DNA of 64,000 bases from Streptomyces filipinensis (GTDB taxonomy: Bacteria; Actinomycetota; Actinomycetes; Streptomycetales; Streptomycetaceae): positions 186,001 to 250,000 of the forward strand of contig NZ_BMTD01000003.1 in NCBI RefSeq assembly GCF_014649495.1, written 5' to 3'. Below are positions 49,789-60,395 of this stretch, one piece after another (position 1 is the stretch's first letter; each line of letters begins with the position of its first letter). The notes below the pieces were generated by a model, which was not told the DNA's origin, searched no databases, and saw only the letters and a program-made list of their open reading frames with translations. The translations under genes were made by a program, and so were the position numbers.

Positions 49789-50679
49789 ATGAGCAACCTT
49801 CCCAAGATCGCGTGGATCGGCCTCGGCATCATGGGCTCCCCCATGTCCGAGAACCTGATCAAGGCGGGTTACCAGGTCACCGGCTTCACGCTGGAGCAGG
49901 ACAAGCTGGACCGGCTGGCCGCCGCCGGCGGTACGGCCGCCCCCTCGATCGCCGAGGCCGTGCGCGACGCCGACGTGGTCATCACGATGGTGCCCGCGTC
50001 CCCGCAGGTCGAGGCCATCGCCTACGGCCCGGACGGCATCCTGGAGAACGCCCGGCAGGGCTCCCTGCTGATCGACATGTCCTCGATCACCCCGCAGACC
50101 TCCGTCGACCTGGCGAAGGCCGCGAAGGACAAGGGCATCCGCGTGCTGGACGCCCCCGTGTCCGGCGGTGAGGCCGGCGCGATCGAGGCCGTACTGTCGA
50201 TCATGATCGGTGGCGAGCAGGCCGACTTCGACCAGGCCAAGCCGATCTTCGAGGCGCTGGGCAAGACCATCGTGCTGTGCGGGCCGCACGGCTCCGGCCA
50301 GACCGTGAAGGCGGCCAACCAGCTGATCGTCGCCGTGAACATCCAGGCCTGCGCCGAGGCCGTGGTCTTCCTGGAGAAGTCGGGCGTGGACCTGCAGGCC
50401 GCGCTGGACGTCCTCAACGGCGGCCTGGCCGGCTCCACCGTGCTGACGCGCAAGAAGGACAACTTCCTGAACCGCGACTTCAAGCCGGGCTTCCGCATCG
50501 ACCTGCACCACAAGGACATGGGCATCGTCACCGACGCCGCCCGCAACGTCGGGGCCGCCCTGCCGGTCGGCGCCGTGGTCGCCCAGCTGGTCGCCTCGCT
50601 GCGCGCCCAGGGCGACGGCGGCCTGGACCACTCGGCGCTGCTGCGCGCGGTCGAGCGCCTCTCGGGCGCTCAGCTCTAG
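49789..50679 (+). CDS. glxR: 2-Hydroxy-3-oxopropionate (tartronate semialdehyde) reductase
   Basis: Predicted 296-residue beta-hydroxyacid dehydrogenase. The NAD(P) motif is IGLGIMGSPMSENLIKAGY, the substrate-binding DAPVSGGEAGA precedes it in the chain, and the catalytic Lys lies in GQTVKAANQLIV (~residue 171). It reduces tartronate semialdehyde to glycerate. It lies 43 bp after hyi on the same transcript. Confidence 0.95.
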   Translation: MSNLPKIAWIGLGIMGSPMSENLIKAGYQVTGFTLEQDKLDRLAAAGGTAAPSIAEAVRDADVVITMVPASPQVEAIAYGPDGILENARQGSLLIDMSSITPQTSVDLAKAAKDKGIRVLDAPVSGGEAGAIEAVLSIMIGGEQADFDQAKPIFEALGKTIVLCGPHGSGQTVKAANQLIVAVNIQACAEAVVFLEKSGVDLQAALDVLNGGLAGSTVLTRKKDNFLNRDFKPGFRIDLHHKDMGIVTDAARNVGAALPVGAVVAQLVASLRAQGDGGLDHSALLRAVERLSGAQL

Positions 50680-50750
50680 AGACTTCCGGGCCGCGGCGCC
50701 GCTGACACCTGTCCTGTCGCGCCCAGGCGGCGCCGCGGTCCGGAATCAAC

Positions 50751-50816
50751 TTCAACAAACTGTTGACGCTCCGTCCACCCACTTTTAGGCTCCACAAAGC
50801 GGAAACAGGTTTCCGC
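50751..50816 (+). promoter_or_regulatory. Catalase promoter with TTCAAC dyad, AllR-type box and a further palindrome
   Basis: TTGACG (50763-50768) and TAGGCT (50786-50791) are 17 bp apart, a good vegetative promoter. The dyad TTCAACAAACTGTTGAC (50751-50767) overlaps the -35. The box CTCCACAAAGCGGAA (50790-50804) covers the -10 end and start site. Partly overlapping it is GCGGAAAC-AG-GTTTCCGC (50799-50816), an 8-bp palindrome. Predicted transcript start is near 50798, 43 bp before the ATG. Confidence 0.68.
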
Positions 50817-50840
50817 TGACACCCGCACGGAAGGTCCACG

Positions 50841-52298
50841 ATGTCGAAGCGCGTGCTCACGACAGAGTCCGGCGCCCCGGTCGCCGACAACCAGAATTCC
50901 GCCTCCGCCGGCGTCGGCGGCCCGCTGCTGCTCCAGGACCAGCATCTCCTGGAGAAGCTCGCGCGCTTCAACCGTGAGCGGATCCCGGAGCGTGTGGTGC
51001 ACGCCCGTGGGTCCGGCGCGTACGGCCACTTCGAGGTGACGGACGACGTCACCGGCTTCACCCACGCCGACTTCCTGAACACGATCGGCAAGCGCACCGA
51101 GGTGTTCCTGCGCTTCTCCACGGTCGCCGACTCCCTCGGCGGCGCCGACGCCGTCCGCGACCCGCGCGGTTTCGCGGTGAAGTTCTACACCGAGGAGGGC
51201 AACTACGACCTCGTCGGCAACAACACCCCGGTGTTCTTCATCAAGGACCCGATCAAGTTCCCCGACTTCATCCACTCGCAGAAGCGCGACCCCTTCACGG
51301 GCCGCCAGGAGGCGGACAACGTCTGGGACTTCTGGGCGCACGCCCCCGAGGCCACGCACCAGGTGACCTGGCTGATGGGCGACCGCGGCATCCCGGCGTC
51401 GTACCGGCACATGAACGGCTACGGCTCGCACACCTACCAGTGGACCAACGCGGAGGGCGAGGCCTTCTTCGTCAAGTACCACTTCAAGACCAACCAGGGC
51501 ATCCGCAGCCTCTCCGCCGACCAGGCCGCCGAGCTCGCGGGCAAGGACCCGAACTCGCACCAGACCGACCTGCTCCAGGCGATCGAGCGCGGGGTGCACC
51601 CGTCCTGGACCCTGTACGTCCAGATCATGCCGGCGGCCGAGGCGGCGGACTACCGCTTCAACCCGTTCGACCTGACCAAGGTGTGGCCGCACAAGGACTA
51701 CCCGCTGCAGCGCGTGGGCCGCCTGGTGCTGGACCGCAACCCGGACAACGTCTTCGCCGAGGTCGAGCAGGCCGCGTTCTCCCCGAACAACTTCGTTCCG
51801 GGCATCGGTCCCTCCCCCGACAAGATGCTCCAGGGCCGGCTGTTCGCCTACGCGGACGCGCACCGCTACCGCCTGGGCGTGAACCACACCCAGCTGGCGG
51901 TCAACGCCCCGAAGGCGACGACCGCGCAGAACTACGGCCGGGACGGCTTCATGGCGTCCAACGCCCAGGGCCGCCAGGCCAAGAACTACGAGCCGAACTC
52001 CTACGACGGTCCGGTGGAGACCGGCCGCCCGCTGTCGGCCCCGCTCGCGGTGACGGGCCACACCGGCACCCACGAGGCGCCCCTGCACACCAAGGACGAC
52101 GACTTCTTCCAGGCGGGCGAGCTGTACCGCCTGATGTCGGCCGAGGAGAGGGCGCGCCTGGTCGCGAACATCGCCGGCGGCCTGTCGCAGGTCACCCGCG
52201 ACGACGTGATCGAGAAGAACCTGGCCCACTTCCACGCCGCCGACCCGGAGTACGGCAAGCGCGTGGAGGAGGCGGTCCGCGCCCTGCGGGAGGACTGA
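50841..52298 (+). CDS. Monofunctional haem catalase (clade 3)
   Basis: Predicted 485-residue catalase. The distal His is in [12 protein letters not shown] (~residue 54), the distal Asn in [13 protein letters not shown], and the proximal Tyr in [14 protein letters not shown] (~336). About 485 residues marks the small-subunit clade 3. It removes hydrogen peroxide, here most simply explained as the by-product of the adjacent uricase. Its promoter carries both motifs found at the purine genes, supporting co-regulation. Confidence 0.95.
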   Translation: MSKRVLTTESGAPVADNQNSASAGVGGPLLLQDQHLLEKLARFNRERIPERVVHARGSGAYGHFEVTDDVTGFTHADFLNTIGKRTEVFLRFSTVADSLGGADAVRDPRGFAVKFYTEEGNYDLVGNNTPVFFIKDPIKFPDFIHSQKRDPFTGRQEADNVWDFWAHAPEATHQVTWLMGDRGIPASYRHMNGYGSHTYQWTNAEGEAFFVKYHFKTNQGIRSLSADQAAELAGKDPNSHQTDLLQAIERGVHPSWTLYVQIMPAAEAADYRFNPFDLTKVWPHKDYPLQRVGRLVLDRNPDNVFAEVEQAAFSPNNFVPGIGPSPDKMLQGRLFAYADAHRYRLGVNHTQLAVNAPKATTAQNYGRDGFMASNAQGRQAKNYEPNSYDGPVETGRPLSAPLAVTGHTGTHEAPLHTKDDDFFQAGELYRLMSAEERARLVANIAGGLSQVTRDDVIEKNLAHFHAADPEYGKRVEEAVRALRED

Positions 52299-52614
52299 GC
52301 CCGGTAACCCACAAGCAGCGTACGGAATCCGACGGGAGGTCGGGATCTCCGCACGCGGCCCGCGCGGCACGCCGGACGGCCCGGATGAGGGGTGGTCGTC
52401 CGGCGATGGGCGCGGGCAGGGCGAGGACCGTGGCGGCGTGCGAGCCAGTGCGGTGGTCAAGGACCGAGTCCCCTTCTCGACCAGAGGGAAGGGTCCCGGC
52501 TCCGTCGCATCCGCCGCGGTCCCACCCAGCCCCCTCCGGGGGCCACCCGCTCCGTCCGGCGGCGCGAACGACCTGTCGCGCCCAGCCTCGCGCCGTCGGA
52601 CGGTCACCACCGAA

Positions 52615-52659
52615 GAACGCTCCCCACGCCGGCTCACCGCCGGCGGCGAGGGAGCGTTC
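52615..52659. repeat. Nested inverted repeat
   Basis: Outer 10-bp arms (GAACGCTCCC and its complement) enclose an inner GCCGGC/GCCGGC stem. It lies 317 bp past the catalase stop, too far to be an obvious terminator. Confidence 0.55.
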
Positions 52660-52714
52660 GGCGTTGTCGGGCGGTTCCCCGCGGACGAGCGCCCCGCGCC
52701 CGCCGCACCTCCGC

Positions 52715-52791
52715 ACCGGCCGCACCGCCGCACCGCCGCACCGCCGCACCGCCGCACCGCCGCACCGCCGCACCGCCGCACCGCCGCACCG
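52715..52791. repeat. 8-bp tandem repeat CACCGCCG
   Basis: Eight perfect copies run from 52723 to 52786, with an imperfect first copy (CACCGGCC) and a partial last one. It ends 47 bp before the start of a small gene, so it lies where that gene's promoter is expected. Repeats of this kind change copy number by slippage. Confidence 0.9.
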
Positions 52792-52838
52792 ACCGTCACC
52801 GGCGTGCGTACCGACGCCTTTCGTCGCACGCTGAATCC

Positions 52839-53072
52839 ATGGGCAATCCGACGCACTACCCGCACATCGTGGTCCACTCCCCGGCCCTGGACGGGTCCCG
52901 GCGGGTCACCGAGGGGGAGGTGATCCTGGGGATCGCCTCGCATCTGGACGATGTCGTGGAGATCCTGCGGCTGGCCGATCTGGACCGGATCGAGGTCGAG
53001 GAGAGCGACCTCATCGAGTGGCAGGGCGGCGGGCCCGACGAATGGCCGGGGCTGTCCGAGCACGAGCTCTAG
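52839..53072 (+). CDS. Small acidic hypothetical protein
   Basis: Predicted 77-residue acidic protein, beginning MGNPTHYPHIVVHSPALDGSRRVTEGEVIL and ending with many Glu and Asp. The segment LGIASHLDDVVEILRLADLDRIEVEE could form a helix. It is not recognised, but codon use and GC bias at third positions look like a real gene. The ATG at 52839 lacks a strong ribosome site. An octamer repeat precedes it. Confidence 0.7.
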   Translation: MGNPTHYPHIVVHSPALDGSRRVTEGEVILGIASHLDDVVEILRLADLDRIEVEESDLIEWQGGGPDEWPGLSEHEL

Positions 53073-53255
53073 CGGCTGGACGTACGACAGCGGTCGTAGA
53101 CGGGCTACGCCTTCCTCAAATGAAGCTCTGAAGACGGCGGAGGAGGCTTCAACCGCCCCCGCGGCGGGGCAGGTTACGTGCACCGGGGGCCCGCCGGAAC
53201 GGGGGCGGCGGGCCCTCGACGGGGGAGACGACGGGGGACGCCACGGGGGACGCGA

Positions 53256-53289
53256 AAGGGCGGCCCGTCCGAGTGGACGGGCCGCCCTT
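53256..53289. terminator. Terminator of gcl
   Basis: A perfect 15-bp inverted repeat (AAGGGCGGCCCGTCC and its complement) with the loop GAGT. It lies 34 bases past the gcl stop on the minus strand. Confidence 0.88.
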
Positions 53290-53300
53290 GGTGTGTCCGG

Positions 53301-53322
53301 CGGTGTCGGACCTTCAGCGGTG

Positions 53323-53334
<12 letters not shown>
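53301..53334. repeat. 17-bp tandem duplication at the gcl 3' end
   Basis: CGGTGTCGGACCTTCAG (53301-53317) is followed directly by CGGTGTCAGACCTTCAG (53318-53334), one base different. The second copy contains the gcl stop codon, so the last codons were duplicated into the 3' flank. Confidence 0.8.
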
Positions 53335-55110
<1,776 letters not shown>

Positions 55111-55188
55111 CGAGTACTCCTGCTTCGGCTGTCGGATGCGTACTCCCGTCGCGCCCCGCGGTGAGCACAGTCTCCAGATTTTCAAAAC

Positions 55189-55236
55189 TTCCGCATTGCG
55201 GAACTTAACTTCTACTATCTGGAATCAATGTAGAAG
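55189..55236 (-). promoter_or_regulatory. gcl upstream region: AllR-type palindrome and a TTCTAC inverted repeat
   Basis: The perfect palindrome TTCCGCATTGCGGAA is at 55189-55203. A further inverted repeat, CTTCTAC (55209-55215) and GTAGAAG (55230-55236), lies just upstream for gcl, with 14 bases between. The -35/-10 placement is not clear. Confidence 0.6.
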
Positions 55237-55327
55237 TGTGCGCCTCTGTCGTCAAGAGAGCTCCTCGGTCGTCGAGGGACGCCGGGACAGGGCAAGCGCC
55301 GGACAAGAGGGGCCGCGGAGGAGGACG

Positions 55328-56152
55328 ATGGGATCCGCTGTCCCGACGCTGTTCCGACGCGACGCCTGGGGGTGGGCCATGACCGAGAGCGTGCCGGTGC
55401 GTTGCCCGGCCTGCCGGCGCGAGCACGTCTACACCGCGCCCGTGTATCCCTGCGCCTGCGGCGCGCCCACCGCCCCGCGGCTGGATCCGTCCACCGCGCC
55501 CGCCGTGGCCGCGCACCGGGCCTGGGACGACGAGTGGATCGCCGTGCCGTGCGCCGGCTGCGGGCGCAGCAACCAGTGGCCGCAGCCGGAGCTGGGCTGC
55601 GTGTGCGGCACGGTCCTGCGCATCCCGGTGACCCGGACGCCCCCGGCCAAGGCCCGCCCGCCGTCCGCCGCGCCGCAGCCCCCCGCCGACACCGGGGCGC
55701 CGTCCGCGCCGGCCGGGCCAAAGTCCCCCGCCCGCCGTGGCGCCTTCCAGCCGCGCGCCATCCGCACCGCGCGCGACGCCGTCACGGTCGCCGCGCTCTA
55801 CTTGCGCTGGCTCGGCTACCGGGACATCCGCCGCGCCGACCAGCGGCCTCCGAACGGCATCGGGCTCGCCGCCCGCGGACTCCTCGCTCAGGTCGACCCG
55901 ACCGTGCGCCCGGCGGCGCCGCGCGACGTGGAGTGCCTGTGGCTGACGGCGATGACGGAGTCCGCGGACTGTGTGTACTTCTCCCTCGCCGGCTACACCG
56001 AGGACGCCCGGACCCGCGCGGACCGGCTGGACATCCCGCTGTTCGTCCTGGACCTCGCGGGCGTCCCGCAGCCGCTGAACGACCCGGCCGACACACTGGA
56101 CTCCCTGGGCGCGCCGAAGCCGGAGACCCGCTCACCCGACGGACAGGGCTGA
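55328..56152 (+). CDS. Protein with paired zinc ribbons and a possible degenerate Mrr-like endonuclease domain
   Basis: Predicted 274-residue protein. The N-terminal half has two zinc-ribbon-like Cys sets: CPACRREHVYTAPVYPCAC (~residues 26-44) and CAGCGRSNQWPQPELGCVC (~76-94), separated by about 30 residues. A Pro/Ala linker follows. The C-terminal ~115 residues read AVTVAALYLRWLGYRDIRR..., GIGLAARGLLAQVDPTVRP, then ECLWLTAMTESADCVYFSLAGYTEDARTRADRLDIPLFVLDLAGV. This order is reminiscent of the restriction-endonuclease fold of Mrr-like proteins, but the D...QxK catalytic residues are not clearly present. The assignment is tentative. It starts at ATG 55328 after GGAGGA; ATG 55379 is possible. 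Confidence 0.65.
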   Translation: MGSAVPTLFRRDAWGWAMTESVPVRCPACRREHVYTAPVYPCACGAPTAPRLDPSTAPAVAAHRAWDDEWIAVPCAGCGRSNQWPQPELGCVCGTVLRIPVTRTPPAKARPPSAAPQPPADTGAPSAPAGPKSPARRGAFQPRAIRTARDAVTVAALYLRWLGYRDIRRADQRPPNGIGLAARGLLAQVDPTVRPAAPRDVECLWLTAMTESADCVYFSLAGYTEDARTRADRLDIPLFVLDLAGVPQPLNDPADTLDSLGAPKPETRSPDGQG

Positions 56153-56303
56153 CGCCCGGCGCGCACCTCGACGCCCCTCACGGGCGCGGCCGCCGGCGGG
56201 CACCCGACGGTCTCCGACGGACCCCGGCCAAGTGTGCCGCCGACAGCGCGCTCGGTCCGGGATCCACCGTGGAGCACCAGACGGATGCTCGCTCGCGGCC
56301 GTT

Positions 56304-57896
56304 TCACACCTGGTACTTCTCCCGCAGTTCGACCTTGCGCACCTTTCCGGACACCGTCATCGGGAAGGAGTCGAGGATCTGCAGCCGGCTGGGGATCTTG
56401 TAGTGCGCGAGCCGGCCCTGGCAGAAGGCGCGCAGCTCCTCCAGGCTGAGCGGGTCGGCCGCGTCGTGCGGGATGACACAGGCGAGCACCTCCTCGCCGT
56501 ACGTCTCGTGCGGCACCCCGACGACCTGCACGTCCCTGATCTTCGGGTGGGCGTAGAGGAACTCCTCGATCTCGCGCGGGTAGATGTTCTCGCCGCCCCG
56601 GATGATCATGTCCTTGATCCGTCCGACGATCTCGACGTAGCCGTCCTCGCGCATCACCGCCAGGTCCCCGGTGTGCATCCAGCGGCCCGCGTCGACGGCC
56701 TCGGCGGTCTTCTCCGGCTCGTTCCAGTAGCCGAGCATCACGCTGTAGCCGCGGGTGCACAGCTCCCCCGCGCTGCCGCGGGGCCGGGTGACCCCGGTGG
56801 CCGGATCGACGATCTTGACCTCCAGGTGGGGCAGGACGCGGCCGACGGTGCCGGTGCGGTGCTCCAGGTCGTCGTCCGTCCGGGTCTGCAGCGACACCGG
56901 GGAGGTCTCGGTCATGCCGTAGCAGATGGAGACCTCCTCCATGTGCATCTCGGCGACGACCCGCTTCATCACCTCCACCGGGCACGGCGAGCCCGCCATG
57001 ATGCCGGTGCGCAGCGAGGAGAGGTCGTACGTGGTGAAGTCCGGGAGGTTCAGCTCGGCGATGAACATCGTCGGCACGCCGTACAGGGACGTACAGCGCT
57101 CCTGCCGCACCGCCTCCAGCGTGGCCCTCGGCTCGAAGGACGGGGCCGGGATGACCATGCAGGCGCCGTGCGAGGTGGCGGCGAGGTTGCCCATGACCAT
57201 GCCGAAGCAGTGGTAGAAGGGGACCGGGATGCAGATCCGGTCCTGCTCGGTGTAGTCGATCGACTCCCCCACGAAATAGCCGTTGTTGAGGATGTTGTGG
57301 TGGGAGAGGGTGGCGCCCTTCGGGAAGCCCGTCGTGCCCGAGGTGTACTGGATGTTGATCGGGTCGTCGCAGGACAGCTCCGCGTAGGGGGCGTCACCGG
57401 TGCCGCGCGCGAGCAGTTCCTCCCAGCCCGGGTCGCCGATGTACACGACCTCGCGCAGCCGCGGACACGAGCCGCGCACCTGCTCGACCATCGCCCGGTA
57501 GTCGCTGCTCTTGTGGCTCAGGGAGGCGAACAGCAGGGAGATCCCGGCCTGCTTGAGGACGTACGCGACCTCGTGGGTGCGGTAGGCCGGGTTGATGTTC
57601 ACCATGATCGCGCCGATGCGGGCCGTGGCGTACTGGACCAGGACCCACTCCGGGCAGTTGACCGCCCAGATGCCCACCCGGTCGCCCTTGGCGACGCCGC
57701 TCGCGACCAGCGCCTGCGCCAGCTCCTCGACCGCCGCGCCGAACGCGGCGTACGTCCAGCGCCGCCCGGACGGCACGTCGACCAGCGCGTCGCGGTCCGG
57801 CCAGGCGGCCACGGCCCGGTCGAGGTTGGCGCCGATGGTGTCCCCGAGCAGGGCGGCCGGGCTCGTCCCGTGCGTGTACGACAGCTCAGTGGTCAC
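56304..57896 (-). CDS. AMP-forming fatty acyl-CoA synthetase (FadD-like)
   Basis: Predicted 530-residue ligase. It has [16 protein letters not shown] (P-loop, near residue 182), YGMTETSP, and [23 protein letters not shown] with the hinge and C-terminal Lys near SGKVRK. It activates an acyl acid through acyl-AMP to acyl-CoA. GTG 57896 follows GGAGGACT. The C-terminal sequence and length fit medium/long-chain fatty acyl-CoA ligases. A second ligase lies upstream on the same strand, past a gene remnant. Confidence 0.92.
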   Translation of the reverse strand: MTTELSYTHGTSPAALLGDTIGANLDRAVAAWPDRDALVDVPSGRRWTYAAFGAAVEELAQALVASGVAKGDRVGIWAVNCPEWVLVQYATARIGAIMVNINPAYRTHEVAYVLKQAGISLLFASLSHKSSDYRAMVEQVRGSCPRLREVVYIGDPGWEELLARGTGDAPYAELSCDDPINIQYTSGTTGFPKGATLSHHNILNNGYFVGESIDYTEQDRICIPVPFYHCFGMVMGNLAATSHGACMVIPAPSFEPRATLEAVRQERCTSLYGVPTMFIAELNLPDFTTYDLSSLRTGIMAGSPCPVEVMKRVVAEMHMEEVSICYGMTETSPVSLQTRTDDDLEHRTGTVGRVLPHLEVKIVDPATGVTRPRGSAGELCTRGYSVMLGYWNEPEKTAEAVDAGRWMHTGDLAVMREDGYVEIVGRIKDMIIRGGENIYPREIEEFLYAHPKIRDVQVVGVPHETYGEEVLACVIPHDAADPLSLEELRAFCQGRLAHYKIPSRLQILDSFPMTVSGKVRKVELREKYQV

Positions 57897-58021
57897 CGGG
57901 AGTCCTCCGCGCGGTAGTTGTGGTCCGACCATCGCGTCCAGCATGCCCCGCAGGGCCCCGGGGCGCCTACCCATGAGCGCGGCGAAGAGCTCGGCCGGGG
58001 CGGGGCCCGGCCGGCGCTCCC

Positions 58022-58315
58022 TCAGCCGACGGCCACCGGCGTCGGCGCGGTGCAGGCGCGGAGGGTGGCGCACGGCTGGGCCGGGCCCGGACCGACCGCG
58101 TTGCGTGCGGCCGGCGCGCCCTGCTCCGCGGCGTTCGTCCAGTGCTCCAGCCGCAGCGTGCGCCCGTGCCCGGGGTGCTGCCGGCGTGCGACGTCGCCCG
58201 CGGCCCACACCCCCGGGGTGCCGGCCGCCAGGTACGGGTCGCAGAGCACCCCGTCCCGGACGGCCACGCCCGATCCGGCGAGCCATTCGGTGGCGGGATC
58301 GGCGCCGACAGGGCG
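58022..58315 (-). pseudogene. Remnant of a FAD-dependent ferredoxin/NAD(P)H reductase C-terminal region
   Basis: An open stretch in one minus-strand frame reads [70 protein letters not shown], the core of rubredoxin/ferredoxin reductases (the FAD-binding AAGDVA and EHW segments). A stop precedes it (58316-58318) and nothing of the first ~240 residues is left. After AARN the sequence diverges. It is therefore a 5'- and 3'-truncated gene fragment in the 449-bp gap between two acyl-CoA synthetase genes. Confidence 0.8.
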
Positions 58316-58345
58316 TCAGCCCATCCGATCACAGCCGGCCGGCGG

Positions 58346-59887
58346 TCAGTTGACGTCCCGGTTCAGGCCTGACCAGTACGGCTCGCGCAGCCTGAACTTC
58401 TGGATCTTGCCGGTGGCCGTACGCGGGATGAAGTCGCGGAACTCGACGCTGGTGGGCGCCTTGTATCCGGCCATCCGCTGCTTGCAGTGGGCGATGATGT
58501 CGGCCTCCTGCGCCGTCGCCCCCTCGGCCAGTACGACGATGGCCTTGATCGTCTCCCCCCACTTCTCGTGCGGCACCCCGATCACGGCCACCTCGGCGAC
58601 CGCCGGGTGACTGAAGATCGTGTCCTCCACCTCGATCGACGACACGTTCTCACCCCCCGTGATGATCACGTCCTTCTTCCGGTCCGAGATCGTCAGATGA
58701 CCATCGGACCCGTCGATGGTGCCGCCGTCGCCGGTGTGGAACCAGCCGCCCTCCAACGCCTCCGCGGTCTCCTCCGGCTTCTCCCAGTAACCGTCCAGCA
58801 CGACGTTCGAGCGGGCCAGCACCTCACCCGAATCCGAGACCTTCAACTTGACGCCCAGCGCGGGCAGCCCCGCACGGGACAGCTTCCGCGCCCGCTCCCC
58901 CGCCGGCGCCCCCTCGTCCTCGGGACGCGAACGGTTGAAGGTCAGCAGCGGGGACGTCTCGGTCAGACCGTAGATCTGGGTGAACTCCCAGCCCAGTTCC
59001 TCGCCCACCCGCTGGATCGTCCTGCTCGGCGGCGGCGCCCCGGCGCACACGATCCGCACCCGGTCACGGCCCGGGATCTCGCCCTTCCAGGCCCTGGCCG
59101 CGTCCAGCACCGCGTTCCACACCGCGGGCGCGCCGCACATCAGCGTGACGCCGTGCTCCTCGACCCGGCGCAGGATCTCCGTGCCGTCGACCTTGCGCAG
59201 CACCACCTGCTTCGCGCCGAGTCCGGCCATCACGTACGGCATGCCCCAGCCGTTGCAGTGGAACATCGGCAGCGTGTGCATGTAGACGTCCCGCTCCCAG
59301 GCGCGGGTGTGCAGTCCGAAGGTCAGGCCGTTGACCCAGATGTTGCGGTGGGTCAGCTGCACGCCCTTGGGCCTGGCCGTGGTCCCGGACGTGTAGTTGA
59401 TCGTCGCGGTCGCGTCCTCGTCCGGGTTCGACCACGGGCGCGGCTCGGTCCCGAACCGCATCAGCTCGCTCTCCGTCTGCTCGCCGAGAACGAAACGGTG
59501 CCGTCCCTTGACGCCGGACAGCGCCTCGTCCAGTTCCGGGTCGACGAGCAGGACCGAGGACCCGCTCTGCTCCACCAGGTACTGGACCTCGTCGGGCTTG
59601 AGGCGGAAGTTGACCGGCACACAGATCCGGCCGCTCATCGGGACCGCGAACAGCAGCTCCAGCAGCCGCGCGGAGTTGTGGCTGATCACCGCCACCCGCT
59701 CGCCCTCGCCGACGCCGAGCGCGTCGAAACCCGCCTGCCAGGCTCTCACCCGCTCCCCGAACCGCCCGTACGTCGACTCCGGCACCGGCACGGCCGGCTG
59801 GACCGGCTCGTCGACCACCCCCGGGCTGGAGGAGAACCCCAGTTCAGCCCGGTCGAGGAAGTCCGCGATGGTCATCGGAACCCGCAT
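58346..59887 (-). CDS. AMP-forming acyl-CoA synthetase
   Basis: Predicted 513-residue ligase with NYTSGTTARPKGVQLTHRN (near residue 165), YGLTETSP, DRKKDVIITGGENVSSIEVEDTI and TGKIQKFRLR with the catalytic Lys. It resembles medium-chain fatty acid or aryl-CoA ligases. ATG 59887 follows AGGGGAGAG. Two acyl-CoA synthetases, a reductase remnant and a MACS remnant in 4 kb point to a once larger acyl or aromatic acid catabolic cluster. Confidence 0.92.
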   Translation of the reverse strand: MRVPMTIADFLDRAELGFSSSPGVVDEPVQPAVPVPESTYGRFGERVRAWQAGFDALGVGEGERVAVISHNSARLLELLFAVPMSGRICVPVNFRLKPDEVQYLVEQSGSSVLLVDPELDEALSGVKGRHRFVLGEQTESELMRFGTEPRPWSNPDEDATATINYTSGTTARPKGVQLTHRNIWVNGLTFGLHTRAWERDVYMHTLPMFHCNGWGMPYVMAGLGAKQVVLRKVDGTEILRRVEEHGVTLMCGAPAVWNAVLDAARAWKGEIPGRDRVRIVCAGAPPPSRTIQRVGEELGWEFTQIYGLTETSPLLTFNRSRPEDEGAPAGERARKLSRAGLPALGVKLKVSDSGEVLARSNVVLDGYWEKPEETAEALEGGWFHTGDGGTIDGSDGHLTISDRKKDVIITGGENVSSIEVEDTIFSHPAVAEVAVIGVPHEKWGETIKAIVVLAEGATAQEADIIAHCKQRMAGYKAPTSVEFRDFIPRTATGKIQKFRLREPYWSGLNRDVN

Positions 59888-60395
59888 AGCTCTCTCCCCT
59901 GCCCACGACGTCGAAGAACACCAACCAGGGACTACCAACCGCCACGGGCGCTCAAGCACCCCACCGCCAATGAAATGGAAAGCCCCCGGAACCGGACGCC
60001 TTGAGGGGCCGTCCGCGCGGCCGGCGTGGGTGGGACAGCGGTCCTCGTCGCGGGAGGCGACGTCCTCGGTGCGACGGTGGCCGCCCGCCACGGCCTGCGC
60101 CGTGCGGCCGGGGTCGCCTGGACAGCCGGCCATCGGGCGATCACGCCGGACCGCTCCGGCGCCCGGTCGAAGTGCCGGAGCCTGGGCCGGGCGAGGTCCT
60201 CGTAGGCGCCGGCGCGGTCCTCGCGTTGCTCCGGGAGGAAGTCCCGCGGGCTCAGGAACGACTCCGTCGCCGTCGTCATCGTGTCCTCCTCGCCGTGTCG
60301 GACCATTGCCGGGCGGCTCTCTGGCATCGTCTAATCCGTGATGCAGGTCTCACCACCCCCGAACGGGGGCAGGGGACGGCAGAAGGAGCGCAGAG
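59888..60395. other. 508-bp gap between the acyl-CoA synthetase and the GAF-LuxR gene
   Basis: It contains the MACS-like remnant on the minus strand (60154-60279). Beyond that no gene or conserved site is seen. Confidence 0.5.
60154..60279 (-). pseudogene. Probable N-terminal remnant of a MACS-type acyl-CoA synthetase
   Basis: About 42 residues, beginning MTTATESFLSPRDFLPEQR and continuing EDRAGAYEDLARPRLRHFDRA, resemble the first residues of medium-chain acyl-CoA synthetases (typically ARDFLL..REDY..AY..F.WP...FNWALDWFD). The critical Trp and Phe residues are lost and no downstream domain follows in frame. Assignment is from motif memory and is moderate. Confidence 0.5.

Larger units (their letters stand above)
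52299..52838. other. Geneless 540-bp gap after catalase
   Basis: No open frame in this gap looks like a gene. Visible structures are a hairpin at 52615-52659 and an 8-bp tandem repeat at 52715-52791. Otherwise GC-rich DNA without recognised sites. Confidence 0.6.

Noticed and set aside
52715..52791. CRISPR array
   Set aside because: Units are 8 bp with no spacers and no cas genes are present.
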